Positions 24,748 to 34,875 of a DNA stretch of 61,011 bases are shown here, piece after piece. The stretch covers positions 1 to 61,011 of the forward strand of contig JAQYLJ010000052.1 of NCBI GenBank assembly GCA_028720145.1, in the 5' to 3' direction. This stretch comes from Clostridia bacterium (GTDB lineage: Bacteria > Bacillota > Clostridia > Oscillospirales > CAG-272). Each line of letters starts with the position of its first letter. Position 1 is the stretch's first letter. Both the position numbers and the translations under genes were made by a program. Below the pieces are notes generated by a model. The model searched no databases, was not told the origin of the DNA, and saw only the letters and a list, made by a program, of their open reading frames with translations.

Positions 24748-25821
24748 ATGGAAATTCAATTCACGCCGACCGCGACCCCGAAAGAAAAGCCGAAAGACGA
24801 GAGCAAACTCGGCTTCGGGAAGATTTTTACCGACTATATGTTCGTCATGGACTACTCCGCCGATAAGGGGTGGCATGACGCCCGCATTATCCCTTACGGA
24901 CCCCTTGCTCTGAATCCCGCCTCTTCGGTGCTTCACTATGGGACCGAGATTTTCGAGGGGCTGAAAGCCTACCGCACGAGCGACGGTGAAATCCGTCTGT
25001 TCCGCCCGTGGGAGAACATTCGCCGCATGAATAACAGTGCCGAGCGTCTGTGTCTGCCCGAGGTGGACGAGGAATTTGTCCTCTCGGCGTTCGACCGCCT
25101 CGTCACGCTCGAAAAGGACTGGGTGCCGCACGAAGAGGGGACCTCGCTGTACCTGCGCCCGTTCATGTACGGGAACGACCCGCACCTCGGCGTGCACGCG
25201 GTGCATGACGCGACCTTCGTCATCATCTGCTCTCCCGTCGGCGCGTATTACGCCGAGGGCATCAACCCCGTGAAGATTATCATTGAAGATAAAGATGTCC
25301 GCGCCGTCCGCGGCGGTACGGGGTACGCCAAGTGCGGCGGTAACTACGCCGCCAGTCTCCGCGCAGGGAAGAAAGCAGAAGAAAAGGGCTATACGCAGGT
25401 TCTTTGGCTCGATGGCGTGGAGCGGAAGTACATCGAGGAAGTCGGGTCGATGAATGTCATGTTCAAGATCGACGGCACCATCGTCACCCCCGCGCTCCTC
25501 GGCTCGGTGCTCCCGGGCATCACCCGGAAATCCTGTATCGAACTTCTGAAATCTTGGGGCTACAAGGTCGAAGAGAGACAGCTCTCGGTCGATGAACTGG
25601 TTGCCGCCATCAAGGACGGGAAACTCGAAGAGGCATGGGGCACGGGGACTGCCGCCGTGGTGTCTCCCATCGGGACCCTCTGCTATGAAAATGTCGAGTA
25701 TACCGTGAACGGGAGTAAAATCGGCGAGATTACCCAGCGGCTCTATGACGAACTCACCGGGATTCAATGGGGCAGACAGCCCGACCCGTTCTCTTGGTGC
25801 CATACGGTCTGCCGCGCATGA
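24748..25821 (+). CDS. ilvE: Branched-chain amino acid aminotransferase
   Basis: A 357-residue fold-type IV PLP aminotransferase of the BCAT group, interconverting Leu, Ile and Val with their 2-oxo acids. The PLP lysine is Lys195 in YAKCGGNYAAS, followed by the group signature IEEVGSMNVMF. Near the start, SLYLRPFMYG and the later GTAAVVSPIG fit the BCAT family. AAGGAG lies 7 bases before ATG 24748; an ATG at 24745 is also possible. It sits 14 bases after the ligase and overlaps the next gene by ATGA, so it belongs to the Val T-box operon. Confidence 0.93.
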   Translation: MEIQFTPTATPKEKPKDESKLGFGKIFTDYMFVMDYSADKGWHDARIIPYGPLALNPASSVLHYGTEIFEGLKAYRTSDGEIRLFRPWENIRRMNNSAERLCLPEVDEEFVLSAFDRLVTLEKDWVPHEEGTSLYLRPFMYGNDPHLGVHAVHDATFVIICSPVGAYYAEGINPVKIIIEDKDVRAVRGGTGYAKCGGNYAASLRAGKKAEEKGYTQVLWLDGVERKYIEEVGSMNVMFKIDGTIVTPALLGSVLPGITRKSCIELLKSWGYKVEERQLSVDELVAAIKDGKLEEAWGTGTAAVVSPIGTLCYENVEYTVNGSKIGEITQRLYDELTGIQWGRQPDPFSWCHTVCRA

Positions 25822-26486
25822 CCGCGACATTACCACCCCCGCACCGCGTGACCCTGTTCGCGGGGCATTACGGGAGCGGGAAGACCAATCTGGCGGTCAA
25901 TCGGGCGCTCGCCCTGCGCGCGGCGGGTTATCCCGTCGCCATCGCCGACCTTGATATCGTCAATCCCTATTTCCGTACCAAAGACAGCGCGGCGGAACTC
26001 GCCGCGGCGGGGATTCCTCTGATTTCCCCCGCGTTCGCGAACTCGAATGTCGATCTCCCTGCGCTCCCCAAAGAGGTCTATGAACTCGTGGACGACCGCA
26101 GTACCCTCGCCATCTTCGATGTCGGCGGAGACGACCGCGGCGCGTACGCGCTCGGACGGTACACCCCCTCGATTCTCGAAGAGGGCGACTACGAGATGAT
26201 TTTCGTCGCGAACTTCTGCCGCCCCTTGACGCGCACCGCCGCGGAGGCGCTCGAAGTCATGCGCGAGATTGAGGCGGCGGGCGGGATTCCCTTTACGGGA
26301 ATCGTCAATAACTCCAATATCGGGGAAGAGACCACCCCCGAGACCCTGCGCGCCACTTACGCGACGGCGGAAGAACTCGCGCGCCTGTCCCGGCTGCCCA
26401 TCCTCTTTTGCTCGGCTGACCGTCGTGTCGCTATGCAGATGGAAGAGCCGGTATTCGGGATGCAATTACAGAAAAAAGTATTTTGA
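25818..26486 (+). CDS. P-loop NTPase (MinD/ParA-like)
   Basis: A 222-residue nucleotide-binding protein. The Walker A-like loop is GHYGSGKTN (16-24), followed by a switch-like ADLDIVNPYFRT (about 45-56) and a Walker B-like AIFDVGGDDRG (about 107). It resembles the SIMIBI class (MinD/ParA, metal-centre maturation ATPases) without a firm match. The start overlaps the ilvE stop (ATGA), so it is translationally coupled. Its place between ilvE and the ferredoxin-like subunit of the oxidoreductase suggests help with iron-sulfur or complex assembly, but that is inference. Confidence 0.7.
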   Translation: MTATLPPPHRVTLFAGHYGSGKTNLAVNRALALRAAGYPVAIADLDIVNPYFRTKDSAAELAAAGIPLISPAFANSNVDLPALPKEVYELVDDRSTLAIFDVGGDDRGAYALGRYTPSILEEGDYEMIFVANFCRPLTRTAAEALEVMREIEAAGGIPFTGIVNNSNIGEETTPETLRATYATAEELARLSRLPILFCSADRRVAMQMEEPVFGMQLQKKVF

Positions 26487-26504
26487 CTGAGAAGGAGAAA
26501 TGAG

Positions 26505-26711
26505 ATGCCAAAGGTAACATTTCGGTCAGACCTTTGTAAGGGGTGCGGACTGTGCGTCGCCGCCTGTCCGAAGAAGATTATCACCCTCGCCAAAGGGAAA
26601 ATCAATCAGAAAGGACATTCCCCCGCCGAGGTGACCGACCCGAGCGCGTGTATCGGTTGTGCATTCTGCGCGACCATGTGCCCGGACTGCGTGATTACGG
26701 TGGAGAAGTGA
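26505..26711 (+). CDS. vorD: 2-oxoacid:ferredoxin oxidoreductase, ferredoxin-like delta subunit
   Basis: A 68-residue 2[4Fe-4S] ferredoxin-type subunit. Cluster ligands are Cys11, 14, 17, 21 (CKGCGLCVAACP) and Cys49, 52, 55, 59 (CIGCAFCATMCP). It shuttles electrons between the TPP/iron-sulfur catalytic subunits and soluble ferredoxin. It is the first of four consecutive subunit genes (D, B, A, C), the usual arrangement in KOR/VOR clusters. AAGGAG precedes the ATG. Confidence 0.92.
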   Translation: MPKVTFRSDLCKGCGLCVAACPKKIITLAKGKINQKGHSPAEVTDPSACIGCAFCATMCPDCVITVEK

Positions 26712-26723
26712 GAGGAGAGACAG

Positions 26724-27785
26724 ATGGCTGATAAAGTACTTATGAAAGGCAACGAGGCGATTGCGGAAGCGGCGATTCGCGCGGGTTGCCGTCACTACTT
26801 CGGATACCCCATCACCCCCCAGACCGAGGTGGCGGCGTATATGGCGAAGCGGATGCCGAAAATCGGCGGCGTGTTCCTCCAGGCGGAGAGCGAGATTTCC
26901 GCCATCAATATGGTGTACGGGGTCGCGAGCGCGGGTATGCGCGTCATGACCTCTTCGTCCAGTCCCGGGATTTCTTTGAAACAGGAGGGGATTTCCTACC
27001 TCGCGGGCGCAGACCTGCCCGCGCTCATTGTCAATGTCCAGCGCGGCGGACCCGGGCTCGGCGGGATTCAGCCCTCCCAGTCCGACTATTTCCAGGCGAC
27101 CAAGGGCGGCGGGCACGGCGACTATCATCTGATTGTCCTCGCCCCTGCGTCGGTGCAGGAAATGGCGGATATGACGGGGAAGGCGTTTGACCTCGCGGAC
27201 GAATATCGGATGCCCGTCATGCTGCTCGCGGACGGGACGATGGGACAGATGATGGAGCCGGTCACCCTGCCCGAGACGGCACCCCGCACGGTCGAGAAAC
27301 CGTGGGCGGTCACAGGTACGCAAGGGAAGCGGGAACACAATATCATCAACTCGCTGTACCTGAAACCCGAGATTCTCGAACGCACCAACCTTGAACGCTA
27401 TGACCGCTATCGGGTCATCGAAGAGAAAGAGCCGCTGTGGGAGGAATACCTCACCGAGGACGCGGATATTTGCGTGGTCGCGTTCGGCATCGCAGCCCGC
27501 GTGTCCAAGAACGCGGTGAAAGCCGCCCGCGCAAAGGGCATCAAAGCGGGTCTCATTCGTCCCATCACCCTTTGGCCGTTCCCGAAGGCACCGCTCGCGA
27601 AAGCCGCCGAGCACGCAAAGGCGTTTCTCTCGGTCGAACTCTCGATGGGGCAGATGATCGAGGATATCGAACTCGCGATTCGTTGCCGTCGTCCGGTCAC
27701 GCTCTGTAACCGTACCGGCGGTATGATTCCCACGCCCGAGGAAGTCCTCGCGGCGATTGAAAAAGCGGCGGGAGGAGAGAACTGA
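26724..27785 (+). CDS. vorB: 2-oxoacid:ferredoxin oxidoreductase alpha subunit (VorB/KorA type)
   Basis: A 353-residue subunit of the pyruvate/2-oxoacid:ferredoxin oxidoreductase family, closest to the VorB type (3-methyl-2-oxobutanoate ferredoxin oxidoreductase). Motifs include GNEAIAEAAIRAGCRHYFGYPITPQTE at the N-terminus (given in part), the S-rich MTSSSSPGISLKQEG and the GGPGLGGIQPSQSDY loop. It binds TPP's pyrimidine side together with the beta subunit. Reaction: 2-oxo acid + CoA + oxidised ferredoxin = acyl-CoA + CO2 + reduced ferredoxin, reversible. T-box control favours the carboxylating direction here. Confidence 0.92.
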   Translation: MADKVLMKGNEAIAEAAIRAGCRHYFGYPITPQTEVAAYMAKRMPKIGGVFLQAESEISAINMVYGVASAGMRVMTSSSSPGISLKQEGISYLAGADLPALIVNVQRGGPGLGGIQPSQSDYFQATKGGGHGDYHLIVLAPASVQEMADMTGKAFDLADEYRMPVMLLADGTMGQMMEPVTLPETAPRTVEKPWAVTGTQGKREHNIINSLYLKPEILERTNLERYDRYRVIEEKEPLWEEYLTEDADICVVAFGIAARVSKNAVKAARAKGIKAGLIRPITLWPFPKAPLAKAAEHAKAFLSVELSMGQMIEDIELAIRCRRPVTLCNRTGGMIPTPEEVLAAIEKAAGGEN

Positions 27786-28537
27786 TGATTATTTTTGAGA
27801 AACCGAAATCCCTCGCGGATGTTCCGCTTCACTATTGCCCGGGCTGTACCCACGGGATTATCCATCGTCTTGTCGCAGAGGCGATCGACGACCTCGGGAT
27901 TGAGGGGAAGACCGTCGGCGTTGCTCCCGTCGGATGCGCCGTCATGGCATACGACTACTTCACCTGCGATATGGTCGAGGCGGCACACGGCAGAGCGCCA
28001 GCCGTCGCGACGGGCTTAAAACGCGCGATGCCCGAGAATATCATCTTCACCTATCAGGGGGACGGCGACCTCGCCTCCATCGGGATGGCGGAGACGGTGC
28101 ACGCCGCGACGAGAAACGAGAATATCACGATTATCTTCGTCAATAACGCGATTTACGGCATGACGGGCGGGCAGATGGCGCCCACCTCGCTCCCGGGACA
28201 GGTCACGCAGACCTCGCCTTACGGGCGGGATGTGCAGACGGTCGGCTACCCCATCCGCGTCTCCGAGATGCTCGCCGCACTCGACGGACCCTACTATATC
28301 GAGCGGGTCGCCGTCAACAGCGTGAAGCACGTCCGCGACGCGAAGAAAGCCATTCGCCACGCGTTCGAGAATCAGGTGGCGGGAAAGGGCTTCTCCCTCA
28401 TCGAGGTGGTGTCCTCCTGCCCGACGAACTGGGGCATGACCCCCGAGAAGGCGCTCGCGTGGGTGGACGAGAAGATGATTCCGTACTATCCGCTCGGCGT
28501 GTATAAAGACAAAGATAAGGAGGCGGGAGAAGCATGA
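27785..28537 (+). CDS. vorA: 2-oxoacid:ferredoxin oxidoreductase beta subunit (TPP-binding)
   Basis: A 250-residue TPP-binding subunit. It carries YCPGCTHG near residue 18, VAPVGCAV, the TPP/metal motif GDGDLASIG near 92 and NNAIYGMTGGQMAPTS near 120. These are the standard beta-subunit signatures of the KOR/VOR group. The ATG overlaps the last base of the alpha-subunit stop, and its own stop overlaps the gamma-subunit start, so the subunits are tightly coupled. Confidence 0.92.
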   Translation: MIIFEKPKSLADVPLHYCPGCTHGIIHRLVAEAIDDLGIEGKTVGVAPVGCAVMAYDYFTCDMVEAAHGRAPAVATGLKRAMPENIIFTYQGDGDLASIGMAETVHAATRNENITIIFVNNAIYGMTGGQMAPTSLPGQVTQTSPYGRDVQTVGYPIRVSEMLAALDGPYYIERVAVNSVKHVRDAKKAIRHAFENQVAGKGFSLIEVVSSCPTNWGMTPEKALAWVDEKMIPYYPLGVYKDKDKEAGEA

Positions 28538-29067
28538 CCCATGAAATTCTGATTGCGGGATTCGGCGGACAGGGAGTCCTCTTTGCCGGGAAATTCCTCG
28601 CCTACCGCGGGCTGATGGAGGAGAAACAGGTCAGCTGGCTCCCGTCCTACGGACCCGAGATGCGCGGCGGCACCGCGAATTGCAGCGTCATCCTCTCGGA
28701 CGACCCGGTCGGCTCTCCCATCGTTGCGCACCCCGATGTTTTGATGGTGATGAACCTGCCGTCGTTTGATAAGTACGAGTCCGAGGCAAAACCCGGCGCA
28801 AAAGTTTTTGTGGACTCCACGCTGATTGAGCGGCAGGCGACGAGAGACGACATCGAGACCTTCTATATCCCCGCCACCCAGATGGCGCGGGAAGCGGGTG
28901 TCCCCACCCTCGCGAACATGATGATGGTCGGGAAGATGATGAAGGAGGTCGGCATCTCGTTCGACCATGTCGAAGACGCCCTCCGCAAAGTCGTCTCGGC
29001 GAAACACGCCGACCTCTTTGACGCGAACCTGAAAGCCATTCAGACGGGCTACGCCTACGAGGGCTGA
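28534..29067 (+). CDS. vorC: 2-oxoacid:ferredoxin oxidoreductase gamma subunit
   Basis: A 177-residue gamma subunit of the 2-oxoacid:acceptor oxidoreductase family. The N-terminus has the family IAGFGGQGVLFAGK motif, which contacts CoA/TPP in the complex, and SYGPEMRGGTANCSV follows near residue 40. It starts with an ATGA overlap on the beta-subunit gene and closes the Val T-box operon; a strong terminator lies 36 bases further on. Confidence 0.92.
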   Translation: MTHEILIAGFGGQGVLFAGKFLAYRGLMEEKQVSWLPSYGPEMRGGTANCSVILSDDPVGSPIVAHPDVLMVMNLPSFDKYESEAKPGAKVFVDSTLIERQATRDDIETFYIPATQMAREAGVPTLANMMMVGKMMKEVGISFDHVEDALRKVVSAKHADLFDANLKAIQTGYAYEG

Positions 29068-29102
29068 CCCCCCGCGGGGCACCGCCCCCGCGCTTCATTA
29101 AG

Positions 29103-29136
29103 AAAAACACCCGAGAAATCGGGTGTTTTTCTGTTT
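29103..29136 (+). terminator. Terminator of the Val T-box operon
   Basis: A 12-bp stem (29103-29114 with 29119-29130) with GAAA loop, ending in a T-run. Confidence 0.9.
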
Positions 29137-29208
29137 CTTTCCCTTGCACATCTCCGCCTCGGTATCATCATCCGTTTTTCGCTTGGAAACAGGAGACAAA
29201 AGCCTCGT

Positions 29209-30402
29209 TTACTGTTTTCTCTCACGGTATTCGTGCGGGGTGACGCCGATATATTTCTTGAATACCCGCGAGAAGTGGGCGGGGGAAGAGAAACCGAGGT
29301 ATTCGGAGATGGAGATGATGGTCTTGTCGGTGTAGCGCAAAAGACGCTTGCCCTCGATGGCTTTTTCTTTCAGAATATAGTCGGTCAGTGTCACCCCCGC
29401 TTCCTCTTTGAATTTGGTCGACAGGCGACTGCGACTCATAAATACGGCGGCGGCAATGTCCGCGGTCTTGATCGGCTCCGAGAGGTGGTGCAGGACATAG
29501 TTGGTGACATCCATTGTGAGTTTGGTCGGCTGTTTGCCCCGACGGATACGCTCGACCCGCTCGGTATAATCCAGCGCCATGTGATAATGCAGTTTCGTAA
29601 TGGCTTCCATGCTCGTGAGCAGTTCGCACTCCTGGATGTAGGAGTCGCTGAGCGCGAGCGCGTCATGGACATCCATGCCCCCGCGGATGGCGCTGCGGCA
29701 GATGACGGTCGCCGTCACGATGAATGTGTTCTTGTACTGCCGCAGTTGGTCGTGCGCGAGGATTCCCGCCTCGACGGGCGGCGCATTCGCCACCCATTGA
29801 CGGAGGGAGGCGGTGTCGCCGTGGCGGACGATATTCGTGATGGTCTGTTCGAGCGCGTAGGAGTTGCCGACGCTCTCTGGGAGTGCACCCGCGCTCGCGC
29901 TCTCTTGGCTTTCCGTTTGACTGTCGAACAGTTTTTTGCGCTCTGCTTGCTCCGCGTCGTAGATTTTGAGGTCCAAGAGGGTCAGCCGCTCTCCGGATAG
30001 AACATGGTCCACCATGAGGAGAATTTGCAACACGCGGTCGAGGGGCATCCGCGTGATATTCTGCATCGCGAGAATGAAGTCGTCGGTATCGACCGCAGGG
30101 ACATCCGCGCGGAACGCGAGTTCTCTCAGCACATGCGTCTCGGCGGGGATCTGCCGCGCGGGACCCAGCACCACCGCGAGTTCTCCCGAACGCACGATGC
30201 CGTAATAGTTGAAAATCGGCGTGATGAAATAGCCGACGCGCTCGCGGATTTCGAGGATTTTATCGAGGTAGAGACAGATGGGGTCGCGGGGGAGGTCGAC
30301 CACCGCGTGGTAGAAAATCTGCTCTCCCTCACGGTAGACGCGAATCGGGACCCCCGTTAAATTCCCGATGACGGTACAGAGATAGGGGATATCGACTGCC
30401 AT
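29209..30402 (-). CDS. AraC-family transcriptional regulator
   Basis: A 397-residue regulator. The C-terminal AraC double helix-turn-helix spans about 298-397 (SRSRLSTKFKEEAGVTLTDY, then SISEYLGFSSPAHFSRVFKK). The long N-terminal part (1-280) has no cupin signature that I can see and may be a GAF/PAS-like sensor. The start at 30402 has GGAGG 7 bases upstream; the longer frame crosses the divergent promoter. It is divergent from the GH3-GPH-GH78 operon, so it most likely activates those genes in response to a sugar or glycoside (inference). Confidence 0.88.
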   Translation of the reverse strand: MAVDIPYLCTVIGNLTGVPIRVYREGEQIFYHAVVDLPRDPICLYLDKILEIRERVGYFITPIFNYYGIVRSGELAVVLGPARQIPAETHVLRELAFRADVPAVDTDDFILAMQNITRMPLDRVLQILLMVDHVLSGERLTLLDLKIYDAEQAERKKLFDSQTESQESASAGALPESVGNSYALEQTITNIVRHGDTASLRQWVANAPPVEAGILAHDQLRQYKNTFIVTATVICRSAIRGGMDVHDALALSDSYIQECELLTSMEAITKLHYHMALDYTERVERIRRGKQPTKLTMDVTNYVLHHLSEPIKTADIAAAVFMSRSRLSTKFKEEAGVTLTDYILKEKAIEGKRLLRYTDKTIISISEYLGFSSPAHFSRVFKKYIGVTPHEYRERKQ

Positions 30403-30426
30403 GGCACACCTCCGAAAATCGAAACA

Positions 30427-30455
30427 ATTATACAATAAATGAAACAAAAATGCAA
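30427..30455 (-). promoter_or_regulatory. Promoter of the AraC regulator
   Basis: Minus strand TTGCAT (30450-30455) and TATAAT (30427-30432), 17-base spacer. The divergent GH3 gene lacks a good -35 box in the same intergenic region, which fits activator dependence. Confidence 0.7.
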
Positions 30456-30507
30456 GATATTCCCCCGAAAAAGTGCCATAATAGAATTGAAAAGAAAGGG
30501 GGAGCCA

Positions 30508-32955
30508 ATGGATATTCAAAAACTTTTGGGCGAGCTGACCGTCGAGGAAAAGGCGGCACTCGTTTCGGGCACGGATTTCATGTACACGAATCCCATCCCA
30601 CGACTGGGGATTCCCGCGGTGTGTATGTCGGACGGACCCCACGGACTGCGTAAGCAGAAAGAGGGCGGGGATAACGGCATTTCGTCGAGCGAGCCTGCGA
30701 CGGCTTTCCCGACCGCGACGGCGACCGCCTCGGGGTGGAATCCCGAGAATACCCGCCGCATGGGGCAAGCCATCGGGGAGGAATGCCGCTACTACGGCGT
30801 CCATATCCTGCTCGGTCCGGGCGCGAATATCAAGCGCAACCCCCGCGCAGGCAGAAACTTCGAGTATTTCTCCGAAGACCCTCTGCTCGCGGGGACGATG
30901 GGCGCGGCGGAAGTCGAGGGCGTGCAGTCGGCAGGGGTAGGGGTCTCCCTCAAACACTTTGCTTTGAATAACGCCGAAGAATACCGCTTTATGGGGGACA
31001 GCGTCTGCGACACCCGCGCCATGCGGGAAATCTACTTGAAAGTGTTCGAGCACATTGTCAGACAGGCGCACCCCGCGACCGTCATGTGCGCGTACAATAA
31101 AATCAACGGGACCTATTGTTCGGAGAACCCCCGCTTGCTCACGGACATTCTGCGGCGGGAATGGGGATTCGACGGGGCGGTCATGACCGACTGGGGCGCG
31201 ACCCACGACCGCGTCGCGGGTCTTGAAGCCGGGCTCGACCTCGAGATGCCGGGCGACTGCGCCATCTGTCGGAAGTGGATTCTCGATGCGGTGTCCGACG
31301 GCAGTCTCCCGATGGAAGTGCTGGATACGGCGGTCGCGAATATCCTGCGTCTCGCCGCCTGCGCGTCCGAGACCGAAAAGACCGAGACCCCCGACTTCGA
31401 GGCGCACCACCGCCTCGCCGCGGAGATCGCCGAGGACTGCGCCGTGCTGATGAAAAACGACGGGGTTCTCCCTCTCGCCCCCGATGGGGCATACCTCGTG
31501 GTCGGAGACCTCTTCGAGAAGATGCGGTATCAGGGCGCGGGCAGTTCCATGATTCACCCCACACGGGTCACCACCCCGAAAGATGCGTTTGACGCGCGGG
31601 GGGTGCATTACGGCTTCGCACGCGGCTACCGTGAGAACCGCTTTGATATCCAACCCGACTTGATAGATGAGGCGGTTCACCTCGCGGCGGGGTATGAGAC
31701 GGTGCTCGTCTTCGCGGGTCTGACCGACTATGCGGAGAGCGAGGGCGCGGACAGAGAGACCCTTTCGCTACCGCAGAACCAACTCGCGCTCATCGATGCG
31801 CTCGCCGAAACGGGGAAGAAGATTGTCGTCGTCCTCTTCGGCGGCTCGGTGGTCGAACTGCCGTTTGCAGACCGCGTCCACGCCATTCTCAATATGTTCC
31901 TCCCGGGACAGAATGGGGGGACGGCGACCGCCCGCCTGCTCTTCGGGGAGAAGAACCCCGCGGGGAGACTCTCCGAGACCTGGGTCAAGTGCGCGGCGGA
32001 TATCCCGTTCGACGCGGATTTTTCCAAACAGAAAACCGAAGTCTATAAAGAGAGCGTGTTCGTCGGTTACCGCTACTACCTGACGGCGAAAAAAGAGGTG
32101 CGGTACCCCTTCGGCTATGGGCTGTCCTATACGACTTTCGCCTATCACGACATCGAGGTCGAAAAGACCGAGGGACGGTATACCGTCAAATGCCGCGTGG
32201 AGAACACAGGCGACTATGCCGGTGCCGAGGTCGTGGAACTCTATGTCAAGGCGCCGAAAACCGAAATTTTCAAACCCGAGAAAGAACTCCGCGCATTCGG
32301 GAAGGTCTATCTCGCCCCGGGCGAGAGCCAAATCGTGACCCTGTCGTTTTCGGAAGAGGATCTGCGCTTCTATTACGACCGCGAGAGCCGCTGGGTCTTG
32401 GAGGCGGGTACATACGAGATACAGATTTGCTCCGACTGCGAGACGGTGCGCCTGTCCGAGACGGTCACCGTCGCGGGCGAGACCATCGCCTGCCCGTGGG
32501 ACGAGAGCGTGCGTGAGGTCTACGGGCAGGCGGATATGGCGCGCGTCACCGATGCACTGTGGGAGAAGATGAGCGGACTCAAAATACCCGTCCCGACCCC
32601 CACGCGCCCCGTGACGCTCGAATCCCGCTTTACCGATTTGAAGGAGACCCTCCCCGGGCGGATCCTGTTCTCGGCGGTGCTCGGTGTCGCCGGGCGACAG
32701 ATGAAACGGGCGCAGAAGATGCCCGACGGGGTCGAGAAAGACAACGCCGTCAAAGGCGCGCTCTTCATGAAGCGCATTTTGGAGAGCAATTCCCTCATCA
32801 CCATGTCGATGAGCGCGGGGAAGAGTATGCCCTACCACTTCGCACGGGGATTTGTCGAGTTCGCGAACTGGCATATCCTGCGCGCGATCGGATGCTTCCT
32901 CGGGAAACCGAAAGTGCCGAAATTGCCGAAAGAGAAAGATAAGGAGGAATCATAA
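30508..32955 (+). CDS. Glycoside hydrolase family 3 beta-glycosidase
   Basis: An 815-residue GH3 enzyme. The N-terminal catalytic domain (about 1-290) has [37 protein letters not shown] and the nucleophile Asp227 in [10 protein letters not shown]. The GH3 C-terminal domain spans about 330-560 ([22 protein letters not shown]) and is followed by a fibronectin-III-like domain (about 600-670). There is no signal peptide, so it acts in the cytoplasm. Likely a beta-glucosidase; the exact glycosidic bond is unknown. GGGGGAG precedes the ATG. It is first in the GH3-GPH-GH78 operon. The last ~110 residues are an extra helical tail. Confidence 0.92.
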   Translation: MDIQKLLGELTVEEKAALVSGTDFMYTNPIPRLGIPAVCMSDGPHGLRKQKEGGDNGISSSEPATAFPTATATASGWNPENTRRMGQAIGEECRYYGVHILLGPGANIKRNPRAGRNFEYFSEDPLLAGTMGAAEVEGVQSAGVGVSLKHFALNNAEEYRFMGDSVCDTRAMREIYLKVFEHIVRQAHPATVMCAYNKINGTYCSENPRLLTDILRREWGFDGAVMTDWGATHDRVAGLEAGLDLEMPGDCAICRKWILDAVSDGSLPMEVLDTAVANILRLAACASETEKTETPDFEAHHRLAAEIAEDCAVLMKNDGVLPLAPDGAYLVVGDLFEKMRYQGAGSSMIHPTRVTTPKDAFDARGVHYGFARGYRENRFDIQPDLIDEAVHLAAGYETVLVFAGLTDYAESEGADRETLSLPQNQLALIDALAETGKKIVVVLFGGSVVELPFADRVHAILNMFLPGQNGGTATARLLFGEKNPAGRLSETWVKCAADIPFDADFSKQKTEVYKESVFVGYRYYLTAKKEVRYPFGYGLSYTTFAYHDIEVEKTEGRYTVKCRVENTGDYAGAEVVELYVKAPKTEIFKPEKELRAFGKVYLAPGESQIVTLSFSEEDLRFYYDRESRWVLEAGTYEIQICSDCETVRLSETVTVAGETIACPWDESVREVYGQADMARVTDALWEKMSGLKIPVPTPTRPVTLESRFTDLKETLPGRILFSAVLGVAGRQMKRAQKMPDGVEKDNAVKGALFMKRILESNSLITMSMSAGKSMPYHFARGFVEFANWHILRAIGCFLGKPKVPKLPKEKDKEES

Positions 32956-32957
32956 CC

Positions 32958-34823
32958 GTGGGAAAAAGTCAGATGCTGAGCGGTCGGCTGTTTGACAGCC
33001 GCGTCCACTCGAAAAATGTAGAAGGCAAGGAAAAATGGCTGGGGTACCTGCTCGGTCCCTGTGGTGCACTGCTGCTCAACGCCGTCCTCGCTACCTATCT
33101 GAATGTCTACTATACCGATGTCCTGAAACTCACGACTGTTTGGGGCGGCGCATTCTTGGTCGTGTTCCCGCTGGTGTCGAAGATTATCGATGCCGTCACC
33201 AATGTTCTGATGGGATACATCATCGACAGAACGCGCACCAAACAGGGCAAGGCCCGTCCGTGGCTGTTGCTCTCCGCGCCGCTTCTCTTTGTGACGGGGC
33301 TGCTCCTGTTCATCGTGCCGAGCGGGAACCTCACCATGCAGATTGTATGGGTCATGGGTTCGTATAACCTGTTCTATTCGTTCGCGTTCACCATTTATAA
33401 TATGAGCCATAACCTCATGTGCCCGCTTTCGACGAGAAACACGGTTCAGCGCGGCGGACTTTCGGTGTTCAACCAAATCTCCACGATTATGATGAGTGGG
33501 ATTCTGGTCGCACTCGTGTTCCCCATGGCAATCATGCCTATGCTCGGGGTCGATAAATCGCGTTGGATTGTAGTCATGGGCATTCTGTCGGGCATCGCGC
33601 TCCCGCTCACCTTGCTGGAATACTACTTCACGAAAGAGCGCGTCACCGAGGAGCAGATGGGGACGGACGAAAAGAAGATCCCGTTTCTCACACAACTGAA
33701 GGTTGTTCTGACCGACAAGTATATGCTGGTCACCTTTGCGTACTTTCTCATCTATACGCTGGCGTCCTCTTTGAAAAACATCGGGCTCGTCTACTACTGT
33801 AACTATGTACTGGGAACATACAACGACGGCATCACGCAAATGCTCGTCTCGGTCATCGGCGGCATCCCGATGGGCCTCGGCATTTTCGCCGTCTGGCCGC
33901 TCGCCAAGAAGTTCGGGAAACGGAATGTCACCCTGTGGGGCTTCGTCCTCTATTCGCTTGGGAGTCTCGTCTGCTGGCTATTCCCCACGAACTTGCCTAT
34001 CGTCCTCGTCGGGCAGTTCATCAAGAATATCGGCGGTCTGCCCTGTGCCTATGTCTTCATGGCGCTGTTCGCCGACGGGCTCGACCATATCGAATGGAAG
34101 AGCGGCATCCGTTGCGACGGTACGGCGATGTCTGTCTATAACATTATCGCGGTTGCCATTGTCGGTGTCTCGACCGCACTCTTCAACGCGATGATTTCGG
34201 GTGCGGGCTATATCGCCCCCGAACTGGTCGACGGTGTCACGGTCGCCGCGGCACAGCCCGACGCGGTGAAAAATGTCATCACCTTCGCTTTTGTCGGACT
34301 GGAATCCGTGACCGGCGTAATTCTGGCGGTGCTTCTCGTGTTCCTCTCGGTCGAAAAGACGATTGCCCGCAAACAGGAGATGATCCGTGAACGCCAAAAG
34401 GCGGCGGCGCTGGCGCGGGGTGAAGAATGGGTCGCGCCCGAAGTGCAGGCGGAAATCGACGAAAAGAAATTCCGGCAAGAGGGCGAAAGAATTTTCGCGG
34501 AAGAACTGGAAGCGAAGTGTCGAAAGAAAGGTCTCGACTACGCGGCAGAACTGGAAAAACACAAGAGAGCGGTCGCGGAAGCGGACGAAAAGAAAGCCGA
34601 AAAGAAGCGTCTCGCAGACGAGAGAGCGGCGGCGAAAGCCGCGCGAGCCGACGCAAAACGCGCTTTGAAACTGTCCCGTCTTACGCCCGAGCAACTTGCC
34701 GCGCGTGAAGGAAAAGCCAAACGCCGTCAGGCACGCGACGACGCGGCATGGGCGGTCGAACGCGAAAAAGGCGAAGCGTTTTACACGAAAATCCAAGCCG
34801 AACTCGCGGCGAAGCAATCATAA
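32958..34823 (+). CDS. GPH-family sugar:cation symporter with long charged C-terminal tail
   Basis: A 621-residue transporter of the glycoside-pentoside-hexuronide:cation symporter family (MFS fold, about 12 membrane segments up to residue 465). The family loop [17 protein letters not shown] lies near residues 85-101. It should import glycosides with Na+ or H+. Residues from about 470 to the end are an extra hydrophilic Lys/Glu/Arg/Ala-rich, probably coiled-coil tail with no similarity I recognise. It starts at a GTG 10 bases after AGGAGG and 2 bases after the GH3 stop. Confidence 0.9.
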   Translation: MGKSQMLSGRLFDSRVHSKNVEGKEKWLGYLLGPCGALLLNAVLATYLNVYYTDVLKLTTVWGGAFLVVFPLVSKIIDAVTNVLMGYIIDRTRTKQGKARPWLLLSAPLLFVTGLLLFIVPSGNLTMQIVWVMGSYNLFYSFAFTIYNMSHNLMCPLSTRNTVQRGGLSVFNQISTIMMSGILVALVFPMAIMPMLGVDKSRWIVVMGILSGIALPLTLLEYYFTKERVTEEQMGTDEKKIPFLTQLKVVLTDKYMLVTFAYFLIYTLASSLKNIGLVYYCNYVLGTYNDGITQMLVSVIGGIPMGLGIFAVWPLAKKFGKRNVTLWGFVLYSLGSLVCWLFPTNLPIVLVGQFIKNIGGLPCAYVFMALFADGLDHIEWKSGIRCDGTAMSVYNIIAVAIVGVSTALFNAMISGAGYIAPELVDGVTVAAAQPDAVKNVITFAFVGLESVTGVILAVLLVFLSVEKTIARKQEMIRERQKAAALARGEEWVAPEVQAEIDEKKFRQEGERIFAEELEAKCRKKGLDYAAELEKHKRAVAEADEKKAEKKRLADERAAAKAARADAKRALKLSRLTPEQLAAREGKAKRRQARDDAAWAVEREKGEAFYTKIQAELAAKQS

Positions 34824-34875
34824 AACGGCAGACTCAAAATAGAGTTTCTATTTGCGACCTGATAGGAGGGTATCC

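Noticed and set aside
22439..29067. Reading the ilvE-vor operon as branched-chain amino acid fermentation
   Set aside because: The gene set fits either direction, but T-box leaders with Leu, Ile and Val specifiers switch on under amino acid shortage, which fits synthesis better.
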